The notes below the pieces were generated by a model. That model searched no databases. It worked only from the letters and a program-made list of their open reading frames with translations, and had not been told where the DNA came from. The translations under genes and the position numbers were made by a program. Below are positions 1-5,742 of a stretch of 15,950 nt of DNA, piece after piece. Where the stretch lies: NCBI GenBank assembly GCA_035512695.1, contig DATKDL010000049.1, positions 1 to 15,950 of the forward strand. The letters are read 5' to 3'. The DNA is from DATDOR01 sp035512695 (GTDB taxonomy: Bacteria; Chloroflexota; Anaerolineae; Anaerolineales; JABWBV01). Numbering within the stretch: position 1 is the first letter of the stretch; every line of letters begins with the position of its first letter.

Positions 1-17
1 TGATTGGAGAGGCGAAC

Positions 18-272
18 ATGATCCGAACCTGGCAGCTGCAAGAGGCGAAGAACAAATTCAGCCAAGTGGTGGATGAGGCGGTGCGCGATGGGCCGCAGAT
101 CATCACGAAGCACGGCGTCGAGACGGTCGTGGTGATTTCGATTGAGGACTATCGTCGTCGTTACGCCGGGAGGCAGAAGCTGACGCGATTTCTGCGGGAG
201 TCACCTTTGGCCGAATACAAGCTGGATCTGACCCGCGATACCAGCCTCCCCAGGGACGGAGCGGTATCCTGA
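18..272 (+). CDS. Phd/YefM-family antitoxin of a type II toxin-antitoxin pair
   Basis: This 84-residue protein has the Phd/YefM antitoxin pattern: an N-terminal segment reading WQLQEAKNKFSQVVDEA, then a strand-rich part ending VVVISIEDYRRR near residue 46, and a charged C-terminal tail that would wrap the toxin. Family members bind their own operator as dimers through the N-terminal half and neutralise the toxin with the tail. The ATG is supported by a GGAGAGG ribosome site at 6-12. The stop codon overlaps the start of the downstream PIN-domain gene (TGATG), the usual arrangement for such a pair. The promoter lies beyond the left edge of the window. The family call is secure; the exact partner class (VapC or FitB-like) rests on the neighbour. 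Confidence 0.9.
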   Translation: MIRTWQLQEAKNKFSQVVDEAVRDGPQIITKHGVETVVVISIEDYRRRYAGRQKLTRFLRESPLAEYKLDLTRDTSLPRDGAVS

Positions 273-730
273 TGTATTTGCTGGATACCTGCGTGATCTC
301 CGACCTGGTGTCGAAGAACCCGACACCGAGCGTCGTGGCCTGGGTCGACTCGATCGACGAGGAGCGCCTCTACTTGAGCGTCCTGACGATCGGGGAGATC
401 AAAAAGGGAATCGACCGGTTGCCGGTCTCCTCTCGCCGCCGTGAGCTGGAGGACTGGCTGGAGGGGGAGCTCTCGGACCGGTTCAGAGGCCGATTGGTTC
501 CGATCGATGTGGACGTTATGCTGGCCTGGGGTGCGCTCACGGCCGGGCTCGAACGCGCCGGAAAAAGGATGCCGGCGATCGATTCGATCATCGCTGCCGT
601 TGCAACCCGGCATGCGTTGCAATTGGTGACGCGAAACGTGAAAGATTTTGAGGATGCCGGGATCGAAATCATCGATCCCTGGAAGCCGGAGCCGAAGCGC
701 GGTCGGCTCAAACCACGGAACAAAGAATGA
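272..730 (+). CDS. PIN-domain toxin, VapC/FitB-like ribonuclease
   Basis: This is a 152-residue PIN-domain protein, the toxin partner of the preceding antitoxin. PIN toxins cleave RNA, often tRNA or rRNA, using a cluster of acidic residues that binds Mg or Mn. The expected acids are visible: D5 in MYLLDTCVIS, E42 in LTIGEIKKG, D104 in MPAIDSIIAA, and D125 just after the VTRNVKDF motif. The C-terminus IIDPWKP is also typical of FitB-like members. All catalytic positions are intact, so the toxin is probably active. The start overlaps the antitoxin stop by one base, and the stop overlaps the start of the RidA-like gene, suggesting one transcript and translational coupling. The RNA target cannot be read from sequence. 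Confidence 0.92.
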   Translation: MYLLDTCVISDLVSKNPTPSVVAWVDSIDEERLYLSVLTIGEIKKGIDRLPVSSRRRELEDWLEGELSDRFRGRLVPIDVDVMLAWGALTAGLERAGKRMPAIDSIIAAVATRHALQLVTRNVKDFEDAGIEIIDPWKPEPKRGRLKPRNKE

Positions 731-1113
731 ATCGAAAAAACATCGCTTCCGGCACCCCCTGGGAAAAAGCCTACGGCTACTCCCGCGCGGTGCGCATAGG
801 CAATTCCATCGAGGTCGCCGGGACGGTGGCCTCGGACGAGACCGGCGCCGCCCACGGTGAGACGGTTTACGAGCAGACCCGCTACATCCTGGCCAAGATC
901 GAACGGGCGCTGATCGAAGCCGGCGGGTCGCTTTCGGACGTCGTCCGGACGCGCTGGTACCTGACCGACATCTCCAAGCTGGACGAGGCCGGCCGCGCCC
1001 ACGGGGAGGTCTTTGGCGAGATCCGGCCGGTCTCGACGGCGGTCGAGGTCTCCGGGCTGGCAGGGGAGGGGTTCCTGATCGAGATCGAGGCGCGGGCGAT
1101 GTTATCCGGTTGA
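727..1113 (+). CDS. RidA/YjgF-family protein without the catalytic arginine
   Basis: This 128-residue protein has the RidA/YjgF/UK114 fold. The N-terminal SGTPWEKAYGYSRAVRIGN, the central TRYILAKIERALIEAGGSL and the C-terminal IEIEARA all align with the family, which normally forms trimers with active sites at subunit interfaces. True RidA enzymes hydrolyse reactive 2-aminoacrylate and other imines using an arginine in a PARSxVEV-like segment. Here that segment reads PVSTAVEV, placing Ser103 at the arginine position, so ordinary enamine/imine deaminase activity is unlikely and the protein probably belongs to another Rid subgroup. The start ATG overlaps the toxin stop (ATGA) and the stop overlaps the next frame (TTGA). 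Its placement in a toxin-antitoxin transcript may be accidental. Confidence 0.88.
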   Translation: MNRKNIASGTPWEKAYGYSRAVRIGNSIEVAGTVASDETGAAHGETVYEQTRYILAKIERALIEAGGSLSDVVRTRWYLTDISKLDEAGRAHGEVFGEIRPVSTAVEVSGLAGEGFLIEIEARAMLSG

Positions 1114-1433
1114 CCCGTCTCGCCGAAGTCGCCGCGCTCTTCCTCTTCCTCCGCCTCGGCCTGACTGCCTTTGGCGGCCGGGCCGTGCTGGCCGTTGGAA
1201 AGGCCGCCGTCCCGTTCAGCCTGCTCCGGCTGGCGCTGACCTTCCTCAAGATCGGCTCGGTCCTATACGGCAGCGGCTACGTCCTGCTGGCCTTCCTGCG
1301 GTCCGATTTCGTCGTCGATCCGACGACGGCCCTGCTCGGCCTGGCCTCCGCCGTCCTCCTGTTCCGGTACCGGGTCAACTCGACCTGGCTGATCGCCGGC
1401 GGTGCGGCGGTCGGTTTGCTGTCCACCTTATAA
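1110..1433 (+). pseudogene. Internally deleted remnant of a chromate transporter (ChrA)
   Basis: This 107-codon frame looks like three pieces of a ChrA-type chromate transporter joined in frame. Codons 5-23 (EVAALFLFLRLGLTAFGG) match the start of the N-terminal half. Codons 40-68, with FLKIGSVLYGSGYVLLAFLR, match the start of the second half. Codons 70-107, with LLFRYRVNSTWLIAGGA, match its last membrane segments. Intact ChrA proteins are about 400 residues and contain further conserved blocks in each half that are missing here. The deletions keep the frame open, so a small membrane protein could still be made from the TTG at 1110, but chromate transport is not expected. Motif matches are from memory of the family; a profile search would settle it. 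The alternative is an unrelated small membrane protein. Confidence 0.72.
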
Positions 1434-1434
1434 T
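1429..1434 (+). promoter_or_regulatory. Promoter -10 box (TATAAT) directly before the EamA gene
   Basis: A perfect TATAAT lies inside the last codons of the ChrA remnant, with only 8 nt (CCCCCGAC) before the TTG at 1443. A transcript starting 6-8 nt downstream would have almost no leader. No convincing -35 hexamer is seen at the usual distance. The same TATAATCCC string occurs at 2415 and 5743, both plausible promoters. Confidence 0.55.
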
Positions 1435-1442
1435 CCCCCGAC

Positions 1443-2342
1443 TTGCACAATTCACTTTGGGATTCACGTCCCGCCGCCATCCTGCTGGCCCTGTTCGTCG
1501 TCTTCCTGTGGGCGACGTCCTGGGTTTTGATCAAGATCGGTCTCGAGGATATCCCGCCGCTGACCTTTGCCGGTCTGCGGTACACGCTCGCAACCCTGGT
1601 CCTGCTGCCGTTTTTTCTGTTCAAGAACGGAGGCCTCTCCCTCAACGGATTGACCCGCCGCGCGGCCGGCAAACTGATGGCCCTGGGTCTGCTGCTTTAC
1701 GGGGTCACCCAGGGGGCCCAGTTCCTGGCGCTTTCCTATTTGCCGGCCGTGACGGTCAACCTGCTGTGGAGCTTCAGCCCGGTCTGGGTGGCGCTGCTCG
1801 GTTTGCGCTTTCTGGACGAGCGAACGACGCGATTTCAATGGTTGGGGATCTTTATCGCGCTGGCCGGCGCCGGGATCTATTTCACCCCGGCCGCTTTCCC
1901 GGCCGGTTTCGGTTTCGGGTTTACCGCCGCCATGATCGGGATCCTGTCCAACGCCATCGCGGCCGTGATCGGGCGCGAGATCAACCGGGCGCGCGACCGG
2001 AGCCCGCTGCAGGTCACCGTGATCAGCATGGGGACCGGATCGATCGTCCTGCTGGCGGTCGGGATCGCGGTCCAGGGATTGCCCGAGATCGATCTCAAGG
2101 GTTGGGCGATCATCTCGTGGCTGGCCGTGGTGAACACGGCCTTCGCCTTTACCCTCTGGAACTTCACCCTGCGTTCGCTCACAGCGACGGAATCATCCGT
2201 GATCAACGGGATGATGCTGGTCTTTATCCCGGTATTGGCCGTCCTTTTCCTGGACGAGCGGATCGGTGCGAAGGAGCTGGCCGGGTTGATCGCCGCCGGG
2301 CTGGGGACGCTGCTGGTCCAGGTGCGGAGGAAGCAGCAATAA
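1443..2342 (+). CDS. EamA/DMT-superfamily membrane transporter
   Basis: This 299-residue membrane protein has the two tandem EamA domains of the drug/metabolite transporter superfamily. The first begins near residue 15 (VVFLWATSWVLIKIG, followed by PPLTFAGLRY). The second begins near residue 160, with NTAFAFTLWNFTLRSLTATESS and a closing FLDERIGAKELAGLIAAGLG. Length and roughly ten hydrophobic segments fit the family, which exports or takes up amino acids, nucleotides, sugars or other small metabolites; the substrate cannot be predicted. The chosen start is TTG because there is no in-frame ATG before the first membrane helix. No ribosome site is visible and a TATAAT box sits 8 nt upstream, so it may be translated leaderless. 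A strong hairpin overlaps the stop codon. Confidence 0.88.
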   Translation: MHNSLWDSRPAAILLALFVVFLWATSWVLIKIGLEDIPPLTFAGLRYTLATLVLLPFFLFKNGGLSLNGLTRRAAGKLMALGLLLYGVTQGAQFLALSYLPAVTVNLLWSFSPVWVALLGLRFLDERTTRFQWLGIFIALAGAGIYFTPAAFPAGFGFGFTAAMIGILSNAIAAVIGREINRARDRSPLQVTVISMGTGSIVLLAVGIAVQGLPEIDLKGWAIISWLAVVNTAFAFTLWNFTLRSLTATESSVINGMMLVFIPVLAVLFLDERIGAKELAGLIAAGLGTLLVQVRRKQQ

Positions 2343-2392
2343 AAAAATGGATGTGGCCGGGGGGCAAAGCCCCCCGGCCACATCCATTTTTT
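2342..2392. terminator. Perfect 24-bp terminator hairpin after the EamA gene
   Basis: The arms 2342-2365 and 2369-2392 are perfectly complementary over 24 bp with a 3-nt AAA loop. The stem has a GC-rich core (GGCCGGGGGGC) flanked by A and T tracts, giving U-tracts in both directions. It overlaps the TAA stop at 2340-2342 and would act as an intrinsic terminator for the EamA transcript. It may also insulate the serS promoter just downstream. Confidence 0.85.
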
Positions 2393-2414
2393 CAACTTTT
2401 CCTGAGCCTCGTGT

Positions 2415-2420
2415 TATAAT
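2415..2420 (+). promoter_or_regulatory. Promoter -10 box for the serS T-box transcript
   Basis: A perfect TATAAT sits in GTGTTATAATCCCC, about 26 nt before the first stem of the T-box leader. TTCAAC at 2391-2396 is a weak -35 candidate with 18-nt spacing. Transcription would begin near 2427. Confidence 0.6.
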
Positions 2421-2445
2421 CCCCACAACAAAACACAGGACTCAC

Positions 2446-2711
2446 ACGGAGATCAGTAACCTCCACCCAGAGAACTGCCGGCTGGTGCGAGGCAGCAAGC
2501 GAGGCGAATCCACTCCGTTGCAGCGACCCGCCAGCGAGCGATGCTCGCCCGGGTCGCCGCCGTCCGCTTCCGGAGGATGTCGCTCGCAAGCGAGCACATG
2601 TAAGGGAGCCGGGTACGCCCGATACCGCGTCACTCAGAGGCCGTTCCAATACGGTAAATGCAGGTGGCACCACGAGCACCCCCTTCGTCCTGCTGGAGAG
2701 GGGGGATTTTT
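2446..2711 (+). promoter_or_regulatory. Serine T-box riboswitch leader of serS
   Basis: This leader senses uncharged tRNA-Ser and switches serS on by antitermination. Stem I is framed by ACGGAG (2446-2451) pairing with CTCCGT (2513-2518). Inside the specifier loop are AGTA on the 5' side (2455-2458) and GAATCCA on the 3' side, giving serine codon UCC as specifier at 2509-2511. The stem I tip has AGAGAACTGCC and GGTGCGAGGCAGC. The T-box sequence AGGTGGCACCACGAG lies at 2662-2676. Its TGGC (2665-2668) would pair with an acceptor end GCCA, which suits the G73 discriminator of tRNA-Ser. A terminator follows directly. The middle part, 2520-2640, is GC-rich and would fold into stems II/III, but I did not resolve them. 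Confidence 0.93.
2679..2711 (+). terminator. T-box-controlled intrinsic terminator
   Basis: CCCCC at 2679-2683 pairs with the G run at 2700-2705, with TTC/GAG extending the stem, and the run ATTTTTA follows. It begins just after the T-box sequence, as expected for the terminator that competes with the antiterminator when tRNA-Ser is charged. Confidence 0.85.
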
Positions 2712-2738
2712 ATTAAGTTGCGCCGCTGTGAAAAAATC

Positions 2739-2789
2739 GATAATCGAAGTCCGGCCGGGGGCGAACCCCTCGGCCGGATTTCGATTATC
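2739..2789 (+). repeat. Second strong hairpin between the T-box and serS
   Basis: Left arm 2739-2757 and right arm 2771-2789 pair over 19 bp with a single G-T mismatch. They continue inward through GGGG/CCCC with one bulged T to a CGAA loop. Similar A- and T-rich flanks (TGAAAAAAT before, AAAATTTTTCA after) extend the symmetry. It looks like another intrinsic terminator, with five T's at 2794-2798. However, it lies downstream of the antitermination switch and upstream of the serS start, where a constitutive terminator would silence the gene. Confidence 0.8.
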
Positions 2790-2829
2790 AAAATTTTTCA
2801 GGCGGGGCAGCTTCAAAGAGAGGTGCGCC

Positions 2830-4104
2830 ATGCTCGATATCAACTTGTTCCGCGAAGAACCCGACCTTATCCGTAAAGCCCTGCGGCTCCGGGGGCTGGA
2901 TCCGGGCCCGGTCGACGATGTCGTCCGGCTCGACGAACGGCGCCGGGAGATCATCCAGAAAACCGAAGCGCTCAAAGCCGAACGCAACACGGTCTCGAAG
3001 GAGATCGGCCGGATGGATGACCCGGCCGAACGCACGGCGAAGATCGAGGCCATGCGGGAGGTCGGCGACCGGATCGACGCCCTCGACAGCGATCTGCGCG
3101 AAATCGAAGCCGCCCTGCAGGACCTGATGGCGACCCTGCCCAACCTGCCCGACCCGGCCGTCCCGGTCGGGGCCGACGAGACCGAGAACGTCGTCATCCG
3201 GACCGAGGGGCAGCTGCCCGAATTCGATTTCACGCCGAAACCGCACTGGGATCTCGGCCCGGAACTCGGTCTGATCGACTTCGAACGCGGGGCGAAACTC
3301 GCAGGCTCGCGTTTCTACGTCCTGAACGGCGCCGCCGCCCGGCTGCAGCGCGCCCTGATCGCCTTCATGCTCGACCTGCACATCAAGCAGGGCTACCAGG
3401 AGCGATACCTGCCGTTCATGGTCAAGACCGAGACCGTCTACGGGGCCGGCCAGCTCCCAAAGTTCGCCGACAACCTCTACCGGGACCACGAAGAGGACTT
3501 CTACATGGTCCCGACCGCCGAGGTCCCGCTGACCGGGCTGCATATGGGGGAGATTTTGGAGGAGGCCGACCTGCCGCGCAAATACACGGCCTACACCCCC
3601 TGCTTCCGCCGCGAGAAGATGAGCGCCGGGCGGGACGTGCGCGGGATCAAGCGGGGGCACCAGTTCGACAAGGTCGAGATGTACGTCTATACCAGACCCG
3701 AGGATTCGCCCGCCGCGCTGGACCGGATGGTCGCCGACGCCGAGGAGACGTGCCTGCTGCTCGGTTTCCCTTACCGGATCCACCAGCTTTGCACGGGAGA
3801 TCTCGGGTTCGGGGCGCGGATCACCTACGATATCGAGGTCTGGGCGGCCGGGAGCGAGGAGTGGCTGGAGGTCTCTTCGATTTCGAACGTGGGCGATTTC
3901 CAGGCTCGCCGGGCCGGGATCCGCTACCGGCGCGCAGACGGCGGCCGGACCGCCTTCCCGCACACCCTGAACGGTTCGGGTCTAGGCCTGCCGCGCACCC
4001 TGATCGCCGTGCTGGAAAACTACCAGCAGGCGGATGGGTCGGTCGTCGTCCCCGATGTTCTGCGGCCGTGGATGGGCGGGATCGAAGTCATCCGCGGGGC
4101 GTGA
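2830..4104 (+). CDS. serS: Seryl-tRNA synthetase
   Basis: This 424-residue cytoplasmic class II synthetase charges tRNA-Ser with serine. The N-terminal coiled-coil arm (about residues 27-103, from LDERRREIIQKTEALKAERN) grips the long variable arm of tRNA-Ser. The catalytic core shows the class II motifs. Motif 1 lies around QGYQERYLPFMV. The TAEVPLTGLH serine-binding loop follows. Motif 2 has YTPCFRREKMSAGRDVRG followed by RGHQFDKVE. Motif 3 is NGSGLGLPRTLIAVLEN. Length matches the family. The frame is open back to 2347, but the ATG at 2830 is the real start: it follows GAGAGG (2818-2823), begins with the standard MLDINLFREEPD, and sits beyond the T-box leader. Expression is expected to rise when tRNA-Ser is uncharged. 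Confidence 0.97.
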   Translation: MLDINLFREEPDLIRKALRLRGLDPGPVDDVVRLDERRREIIQKTEALKAERNTVSKEIGRMDDPAERTAKIEAMREVGDRIDALDSDLREIEAALQDLMATLPNLPDPAVPVGADETENVVIRTEGQLPEFDFTPKPHWDLGPELGLIDFERGAKLAGSRFYVLNGAAARLQRALIAFMLDLHIKQGYQERYLPFMVKTETVYGAGQLPKFADNLYRDHEEDFYMVPTAEVPLTGLHMGEILEEADLPRKYTAYTPCFRREKMSAGRDVRGIKRGHQFDKVEMYVYTRPEDSPAALDRMVADAEETCLLLGFPYRIHQLCTGDLGFGARITYDIEVWAAGSEEWLEVSSISNVGDFQARRAGIRYRRADGGRTAFPHTLNGSGLGLPRTLIAVLENYQQADGSVVVPDVLRPWMGGIEVIRGA

Positions 4105-4122
4105 GGGATGGATCGGAGCGGG

Positions 4123-4171
4123 ACAATCGATCATCGAGACGGTGCGAAGCCCCGTCTCGATGATCGATTGT
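4123..4171. repeat. Perfect 20-bp inverted repeat between serS and the DUF456 gene
   Basis: Arms 4123-4142 and 4152-4171 are perfectly complementary over 20 bp around a 9-nt loop. There is no T-tract on the plus side (GCCCTGAAATTT follows), so it is not a textbook terminator. It may be a processing or stability hairpin at the serS 3' end. Confidence 0.85.
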
Positions 4172-4205
4172 GCCCTGAAATTTCAGTCAGACGGAGGAGA
4201 GGATT

Positions 4206-4712
4206 TTGGACGACCTGAATAACTTCCTCGAATATTTCGGTAAATCGCTGACCCTCATCACGATGCTCGTCTCGCTGGCCGGGCTGATCATCCCGATCTT
4301 TCCGGGCACGATCATCATCTGGGCCGTGGCGCTGCTCTACGGGATCGTGACCGGTTTCGACACGCTCGGGATCGTCATCCTCGTCGTGATCACGGTCCTG
4401 ATGATTCTGAGTACGCTGGCGGACAATGTGATGATGGGGGCAAAAGCCCGGGAGCACGGGGCTTCCTGGGGAGGCATCCTGCTGGCCCTGGGAGGTGGGG
4501 TCGTGTTCACCTTCATTTTTCCCCCGGTCGGCGGTCTGATCGCCGCACCGCTGATCCTGTTCCTGGTCGAATACCGCCGCCAGGGCGACCATGAGAAAGC
4601 CCTTCAAACCGTCAAAGCCATGGCGATCGGCTGGGGCTGGGCCTTCGTGATCCGGTTCGGTTTGGGGGCGGTGATGATCGGGCTGTGGGCGGTTTGGGCG
4701 CTGTCGAATTAA
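4206..4712 (+). CDS. DUF456-family membrane protein
   Basis: This 168-residue integral membrane protein matches the DUF456 pattern. It has a first hydrophobic hairpin with LAGLIIPIFPGTIIIW (residues 25-40) and a second with long aliphatic runs. Then come ADNVMMGAKAREHGASWGG and the glycine-rich PPVGGLIAAPLILFLVEY, with a final membrane helix at about 140-165. The family is widespread but has no assigned biochemical role. The start is TTG at 4206, chosen because GGAGGAGAGGA at 4192-4203 is a strong ribosome site just upstream and no ATG is nearby. It is 101 nt after serS, with a 20-bp hairpin between them, so co-transcription is possible but not shown. Confidence 0.85.
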   Translation: MDDLNNFLEYFGKSLTLITMLVSLAGLIIPIFPGTIIIWAVALLYGIVTGFDTLGIVILVVITVLMILSTLADNVMMGAKAREHGASWGGILLALGGGVVFTFIFPPVGGLIAAPLILFLVEYRRQGDHEKALQTVKAMAIGWGWAFVIRFGLGAVMIGLWAVWALSN

Positions 4713-4715
4713 GTG

Positions 4716-4743
4716 ACAGGTGCCAGGTTCCAGGTGCCATGTG
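4716..4743. repeat. Four degenerate tandem heptamers at a convergent junction
   Basis: The units ACAGGTG, CCAGGTT, CCAGGTG and CCATGTG follow each other without gaps, four bases after the DUF456 stop. They fill most of the 42-nt gap to the end of the convergent HEAT-repeat gene. They resemble the short heptameric tandem repeats described in cyanobacterial genomes. Confidence 0.65.
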
Positions 4744-4754
4744 TGTGCAGCCGA

Positions 4755-5327
4755 TCAACCCGGATCGAAGAACGTCATTCCGATCCCCAGCCGTTCCAGC
4801 CCCACCTCCGCCCAATACTCCACCAGCGGTGAATCGCCGTCCTGGACGGCTCGGAAGAAGACCGGGATGGTGCGCGCGTCCTTGATCTCGGCCAGGGCGC
4901 GTGCGGCCGCGGCCCGGGCGAGCTGCGGCCCGGTCTCCAGGACTTCGATCAGGGCGGGGACGGCTTCCGCGCCGATGGCGGAAAGGGCGGTCCCGGCCAG
5001 GCGGGTCAGCAGGACGTCGCCCGACTCGAGGCAGCCGGTGAGGTGAGGGATCAGGGCGGGGGCGGGCTGGGCGATCAGGGCGCGGGCCGCGCACTGCCGG
5101 ACGTCCGAGGACGGGTCCTGCAAGGCCCGGCTAAGGTGCGGGTGTACATCGGGATCGGCGATCTCCCCCAGGGTGCGGACGGCCCACCAGCGGTCGTCTG
5201 AGTTCGGGCTCTCAAGCAGGGCGGCGAGCCCTGGCAGGGCAGCAGCTCCGTGCGCGCCGATCCGGAGGGCGGCCCGTTCAGCCCGCTCGTCGTCCCCGCT
5301 CACGAGTTCTGCAAATAAGATGTCCAC
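4755..5327 (-). CDS. HEAT-repeat protein
   Basis: This 190-residue protein is made of about five HEAT-like helical repeats. Recurrent signatures are DDRWWAVRTLGEIADPDVHPHL, SSDVRQCAARALI, RLAGTALSAIGAEAVPALIEVL and LARAAAARALAEIKDARTIPVF, each with the conserved Asp/Ala/Arg spacing. HEAT repeats form curved scaffolds for protein-protein contacts; some stand-alone bacterial members are phycobilin-lyase-like, but nothing supports that here. It has no signal peptide or membrane segment, so it is probably cytoplasmic. The start is GTG, with AGGA five bases upstream. The Trm112-like gene lies upstream on the same strand with a tandem-repeat spacer between. Partner and role are unknown. Confidence 0.82.
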   Translation of the reverse strand: MDILFAELVSGDDERAERAALRIGAHGAAALPGLAALLESPNSDDRWWAVRTLGEIADPDVHPHLSRALQDPSSDVRQCAARALIAQPAPALIPHLTGCLESGDVLLTRLAGTALSAIGAEAVPALIEVLETGPQLARAAAARALAEIKDARTIPVFFRAVQDGDSPLVEYWAEVGLERLGIGMTFFDPG

Positions 5328-5354
5328 GATCCTGTGTTACCCCGTAGGGGAGGT

Positions 5355-5430
5355 CCTTGTGGCCGCCCAATGCCCTTGTGGCCGCCCGATGCCCTTGTGG
5401 CCGCCCGGTGTCCTTGTGACCGCCCGATGC
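5355..5430. repeat. Four tandem copies of a 19-bp unit
   Basis: Four adjacent 19-bp units begin at 5355, 5374, 5393 and 5412, each a variant of CCTTGTGGCCGCCCGATGC. They differ from one another at one to four positions. They fill most of the gap between the Trm112-like stop and the HEAT-gene start, both read on the minus strand. There are no unique spacers between copies, so this is not CRISPR. Confidence 0.9.
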
Positions 5431-5435
5431 CCCGA

Positions 5436-5690
5436 TCAATCCTCCGGCGGTGGGACGGGCAGCTGGTCGACCGCCGTGTCCTTCCATTTCTCACCTTCGT
5501 CGATCAGCATGATCGGGATGCCGTCCTTGATCGGGTATTTGTAGCCCGAGTCGGCGCTGACCAGCCAGCAGCCGTGGACGAGTTCCAGGCGCCCGGGGTC
5601 GTCACCGCGGTCGGAGTAGTGGACGGCGATGGGGCAGCGCAGGATCTCGAGCAGGTCGGGGTGGATGGGGGACTCGGCAGGGTCAGGCAT
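5436..5690 (-). CDS. Trm112/YcaR-like small protein
   Basis: This 84-residue protein resembles the Trm112/UPF0434 (YcaR) family. It has HPDLLEILRCP near the N-terminus and YKYPIKDGIPIMLIDEGEKW near residues 50-69, the family's best-conserved segment. In eukaryotes and archaea Trm112 activates methyltransferases; the bacterial role is unsettled. The usual zinc site of paired cysteines is incomplete: only C19 (in RCPIAV) and C41 remain, and the second cysteine of the CPxC pair is absent. The ATG at 5690 is chosen over the longer open frame because GGAG lies 5 nt upstream and the homology begins there. A TATAAT on the minus strand at 5718-5723 is a likely promoter. Confidence 0.8.
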   Translation of the reverse strand: MPDPAESPIHPDLLEILRCPIAVHYSDRGDDPGRLELVHGCWLVSADSGYKYPIKDGIPIMLIDEGEKWKDTAVDQLPVPPPED

Positions 5691-5717
5691 GGGATCTCCA
5701 GTAGGTCGTTTAGGGTC

Positions 5718-5723
5718 ATTATA
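5718..5723 (-). promoter_or_regulatory. Promoter -10 box for the Trm112-like gene
   Basis: ATTATA on the plus strand reads TATAAT on the minus strand, 27 nt before the ATG at 5690. It lies back to back with the plus-strand box at 5743, making a divergent promoter region of about 30 bp. Confidence 0.5.
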
Positions 5724-5742
5724 ACGAATTACTTCACAAGGG

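Noticed and set aside
161..1249. 362-codon minus-strand frame across the toxin-antitoxin and RidA genes
   Set aside because: Its Arg/Pro-rich product has no domain and crosses four well-supported plus-strand frames.
2342..2392. Insertion-sequence or transposon end
   Set aside because: The symmetric hairpin has a 3-nt loop, there is no transposase gene, and no target duplication is seen.
2347..2829. In-frame N-terminal extension of serS back to 2347
   Set aside because: The frame is open, but it crosses the promoter and the T-box leader; SerRS homology and the ribosome site both start at 2830.
2788..3963. 391-codon open frame antisense to serS
   Set aside because: It lacks any family signature and mirrors a definite synthetase gene; high GC makes such shadow frames common.
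5355..5430. CRISPR array
   Set aside because: The 19-bp units are directly adjacent with no spacers, and no cas gene is present.
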